DNA of 9,816 nucleotides, taken from positions 1 to 9,816 of the forward strand of contig NZWI01000006.1 in NCBI GenBank assembly GCA_002701875.1, written 5' to 3'. Shown here in pieces: positions 7,609 to 9,816 of this stretch. The notes below the pieces were generated by a model. It saw only the letters and a list, made by a program, of their open reading frames with translations. It had not been told where the DNA came from and ran no database searches. The stretch's first letter is position 1. The number at the start of each line of letters is the position of its first letter. The translations under genes and the position numbers were made by a program. This DNA is from Fidelibacterota bacterium (lineage in GTDB: Bacteria > Fidelibacterota > Marinisomatia > Marinisomatales > TCS55).

Positions 7609-8586
7609 ATTAACAGTCTAAAATCCTTTCCATCATGGGAAAAGTTAAGAATAAGACTTGGAGCTATAGTCCTAGCTACGTTGCTATGGCTTTTTGTTGT
7701 AAGTGAAAATGAATATTTGTTTACAATTGAAATGCCAATTGAAGCTCGCAATCTTCCTGCTCGTCATGCATTGACAGAGGAAGTACCTAAGTATGCAAAA
7801 GTTAACCTGAGAGGAGCAGGAAGAGCTCTATTTAAAACAATAATTCTAAAGAAATTTATTTCTGATTTCAAACTAGTTTTAGATCTTGAACGTATTTCTG
7901 AGGAATATGATTTTATATTAAATGATTATTTTGAAAGATATCCTCAGAAAGTAGTGATACCTTCAAATTTTGAAGTAGATTATGTAGAAATAGTTTATCC
8001 GAATGCTATTCATATTAGCTTGGATGAATATAAAGAAAAGATAGTTGATGTAATTCCAGATATCTTTCTTCGTCCTGCACCAGGATATACTTTTATCGGA
8101 GATCCAGTTATCAATCCTGAAAAAATTAAAATTGCAGGCTCCAAAAATATTGTTCAGGCTATTAATACAGTTAAAACGGAAATTGATACGTTTATTAACT
8201 TGACTAAAGATTTCTCCATTAGTATTCAATTAAGTCCTATTAGAGATCAATTGATTGAGTATACCCCCAAAACTGTATTATACAGCCGAAAAATTGAATC
8301 AATTAGTGAACGAATAATTAGTGAAATTCCCGTCCAAATTGCAAATGGAAGTGATGCCCTGCAAGCGTTTGTCAGCCCCCAGACTGTATCATTAACTGTT
8401 GTAGGTGGGACAGATTATATCGCAAGTTTATTGCCAACTGATATTTTAATCAGTGTAGATTTTATTAATTGGAATTCTCAAAAACAGTTTTATGAACTAC
8501 AAGTTAATGTACCGAAAAATGTTATGAAATGGATGGATCTATCTCCGAGAAATATTGAGTTAATCGTAACAAGGATACAAGATTGA
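7609..8586 (+). CDS. YbbR-domain membrane-anchored protein
   Basis: About 325 residues: an N-terminal membrane anchor (about 15-31, core LGAIVLATLLWLFVV) followed by an extracytoplasmic region with three YbbR-like repeats. These begin near FTIEMPIEARNLP, VDVIPDIFLRPAPGY and ISEIPVQIANGSD, and each carries a KVNLRGAG-, KIKIAGSKN- or VSLTVVGGTD-like strand, the family pattern. In Firmicutes YbbR (CdaR) regulates the diadenylate cyclase CdaA, usually its upstream neighbour; no cdaA is present here, so the role in this organism is unknown. The start is problematic. The first in-frame ATG/GTG/TTG is TTG 7681, which would cut the membrane helix in half. The frame stays open back to a TGA at 7603, and ATT 7609 behind GAGGGG is the best-placed candidate. 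A one-base indel in the A5 run at 7605-7609 is the main alternative. The stop overlaps tsaD by 4 nt. Confidence 0.82.
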   Translation: MNSLKSFPSWEKLRIRLGAIVLATLLWLFVVSENEYLFTIEMPIEARNLPARHALTEEVPKYAKVNLRGAGRALFKTIILKKFISDFKLVLDLERISEEYDFILNDYFERYPQKVVIPSNFEVDYVEIVYPNAIHISLDEYKEKIVDVIPDIFLRPAPGYTFIGDPVINPEKIKIAGSKNIVQAINTVKTEIDTFINLTKDFSISIQLSPIRDQLIEYTPKTVLYSRKIESISERIISEIPVQIANGSDALQAFVSPQTVSLTVVGGTDYIASLLPTDILISVDFINWNSQKQFYELQVNVPKNVMKWMDLSPRNIELIVTRIQD

Positions 8587-9563
8587 TTGTTCTAGGTATT
8601 GAAACATCATGCGATGAAACAGCAAGCGCAATCTCTGAAGATGGTAAGATCTTATCGTCTTTTATTAGTACACAAAAAATCCATAAAAAATATGGTGGAG
8701 TTGTCCCGGAAATTGCATCAAGAGAGCATGACAAAATATTAAATCAAATGGTATTTGATACTTTAAATGATTCAAAAAAATCTATTTCTGATATTGATGG
8801 AATTGCAGTGACTCAAGGCCCGGGTTTAACTGGAACTTTGTTATCTGGAGTATGCTTTGCTAAGGGATTATCCTTAGGACTAAATATTCCGATAATAGGA
8901 ATAAATCATTTAGAAGCTCATATTTTTGCAAATTTTTTATCTGATCCAAACTTAAAATTTCCATTTATTTGTCTTTTGGTTTCGGGTGGGCATACTCAAC
9001 TGTGGCATGTCGAAAGTTTAGGGAAATATAAATTGCTTGGCGAGACAAGAGATGATGCTGCAGGAGAGGCGTTTGATAAAGGTGCACGTATTTTAGGGTT
9101 AGGATATCCAGGTGGACCAGAGATAGAAAGAAATGCAAAAATGGGTGACCAAGACTCTATAAAATTTCCAAGACCCCTTATGAAACAAAAAAATTATGAA
9201 TTTAGTTTTAGCGGCTTAAAAACTGCTCTTTTATATTATGTGAACGATGGGGAGAATAAAAACACTAGCGATATAGCTGCTAGTTATCAGTATGCTATTG
9301 TTGAAGTTTTGATTTCGAAATTAAAATTGGCGGTAGAGAATATGAATTGCGATACATGTGTTATAGCCGGAGGAGTTGCTGCCAATGAACTTTTAAGAAA
9401 TATTATTAGAAAATTGCTTCCAAATACTTACGTTATTTTTCCAGAAATATCACTTTGCACTGATAATGCAGCAATGGTTGCTTATCTCGGTGAACTATAC
9501 TTAAATAATGGGAAAAAAACTGCAATTGATTTTAAAGTATATCCAAACATGAAATTGGCCTAG
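8583..9563 (+). CDS. tsaD: tRNA N6-adenosine threonylcarbamoyltransferase
   Basis: Transfers the threonylcarbamoyl group from threonylcarbamoyl-AMP to A37 of tRNAs reading ANN codons (t6A), acting with TsaB and TsaE, neither of which is in this window. At 326 residues it is near the usual length. It begins with LGIETSCDETA (4-14). The metal-binding motif is NHLEAH with H109 and H113, completed by D294 in CTDNAAMVA. The ASKHA-type nucleotide-binding loops are seen as LVSGGHTQL (132-140), DDAAGEAFDKGAR (157-169), FSFSGLKTAL (207-216) and IAGGVAANELLR (251-262). The start is TTG at 8583, inside a TTGA overlap with the YbbR stop, supported by AAGGA at 8571-8575 with 7 nt spacing and by the family's N-terminus; no ATG is available nearby. 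The 4-nt overlap implies coupled translation. It is probably the last gene of the cluster. Confidence 0.97.
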   Translation: MIVLGIETSCDETASAISEDGKILSSFISTQKIHKKYGGVVPEIASREHDKILNQMVFDTLNDSKKSISDIDGIAVTQGPGLTGTLLSGVCFAKGLSLGLNIPIIGINHLEAHIFANFLSDPNLKFPFICLLVSGGHTQLWHVESLGKYKLLGETRDDAAGEAFDKGARILGLGYPGGPEIERNAKMGDQDSIKFPRPLMKQKNYEFSFSGLKTALLYYVNDGENKNTSDIAASYQYAIVEVLISKLKLAVENMNCDTCVIAGGVAANELLRNIIRKLLPNTYVIFPEISLCTDNAAMVAYLGELYLNNGKKTAIDFKVYPNMKLA

Positions 9564-9570
9564 TTTTTGA

Positions 9571-9606
9571 CAATTGAACTATTACATTCGATTGATTTAG
9601 TCTTTT
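9571..9606 (+). terminator. Possible intrinsic terminator after tsaD
   Basis: Eight nt after the tsaD stop, CAATTGAA (9571-9578) can pair with TTCGATTG (9587-9594) in an 8-bp stem with one G-T wobble and an 8-nt loop. A T-rich tail with TTTT at 9603-9606 follows. The stem is poor in G-C pairs and the tail is interrupted, so this is a weak terminator by standard rules. Its position at the end of a co-directional cluster, facing an apparent opposite-strand gene, makes it plausible. Confidence 0.3.
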
Positions 9607-9708
9607 ATATATTTCTAATCACTGGTTTCATTTCACTTTTTTTATTGTTAAAACTCCTTAAAGTAAATTTTTTTAAAAATTTTATTATCGGTTTAAAATC
9701 CTTAAATT

Positions 9709-9816
9709 TTAGTATTTTTCTTTTTTTAAACTCCATTCAGTAGCTAGAACTCCATTAATATTTATATTTTCAAAATCTAAACTTTTAGTGAATCTTTCCG
9801 CGATCTTATGTTTAAA
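9709..9816 (-). CDS. Possible C-terminal end of an opposite-strand gene (cut by the window edge)
   Basis: Reading the complement from the right edge, one frame is open for 35 codons and ends in TAA at 9711-9709. The peptide is mixed and protein-like (AERFTKSLDFENININGV, then LATEWSLKKEKY at the end) rather than the Phe/Leu/Ile-rich product that T-rich non-coding DNA gives. The arrangement would be convergent with tsaD, with about 145 nt between stops. I do not recognise the family. In DNA this AT-rich a 35-codon open frame can arise by chance, so this is tentative. Confidence 0.4.
   Translation of the reverse strand, partial: FKHKIAERFTKSLDFENININGVLATEWSLKKEKY

Noticed and set aside
9648..9706. 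Near-repeat of TTAAAACTCCTTAAA and TTAAAATCCTTAAA
   Set aside because: Imperfect, low-complexity and only two copies; no spacing regularity that would suggest a CRISPR or iteron array.
9567..9743. 58-codon plus-strand frame with a hydrophobic segment, as a gene
   Set aside because: TTG start without a Shine-Dalgarno, product explained by T-rich composition, and overlap with a more protein-like frame on the other strand; kept only as an observation.

Overview
The window is AT-rich chromosomal DNA from a bacterium with an outer membrane. Stop codons TAA, TAG and TGA are all used, and tryptophan is encoded by TGG, so the standard bacterial code applies. The outer-membrane barrel at the left edge and the flavour of the ScpA, S1 and HNH proteins suggest the Fibrobacterota-Chlorobi-Bacteroidota (FCB) side of the tree, for example a marine Marinimicrobia-like lineage. 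This placement is inference from sequence style; no taxonomic marker was searched.

Layout. Bases 1-1366 hold the 3' part of an outer-membrane beta-barrel gene. From 1415 to 9563 follow nine tightly packed genes on the same strand: an HNH nuclease, trpS, scpA, scpB, an rluB-type pseudouridine synthase, cmk, rpsA (ribosomal protein S1), a YbbR-domain membrane protein and tsaD. Most junctions overlap or nearly touch: HNH/trpS 1 nt, trpS/scpA 20 nt, scpB/rluB 14 nt, ybbR/tsaD 4 nt, cmk/rpsA a 2-nt gap. The only sizeable gaps are 48 nt before the HNH gene, 70 nt before cmk and about 48 nt before ybbR. After tsaD comes a T-rich stretch with a possible terminator, then what looks like the 3' end of a gene on the opposite strand running off the right edge.

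How the genes fit together. This is a growth and translation cluster. TrpS charges tRNA-Trp, RluB modifies 23S rRNA, S1 helps mRNA bind the 30S subunit, and TsaD makes the t6A modification of ANN-decoding tRNAs. Cmk recycles CMP/dCMP into nucleotide pools. ScpA and ScpB are the non-SMC subunits of the chromosome condensin. The order scpA-scpB-rluB-cmk-rpsA recurs in many bacteria from established knowledge, so this part is ordinary core genome.

I see no defence system, mobile element, CRISPR array, tRNA or rRNA. The most unusual point is the 5' end of the YbbR gene. Its membrane anchor is encoded upstream of the first in-frame ATG/GTG/TTG, and the frame there offers only an ATT codon behind a strong ribosome-binding site, preceded by a short ATG-ATG leader closed by an in-frame TGA.
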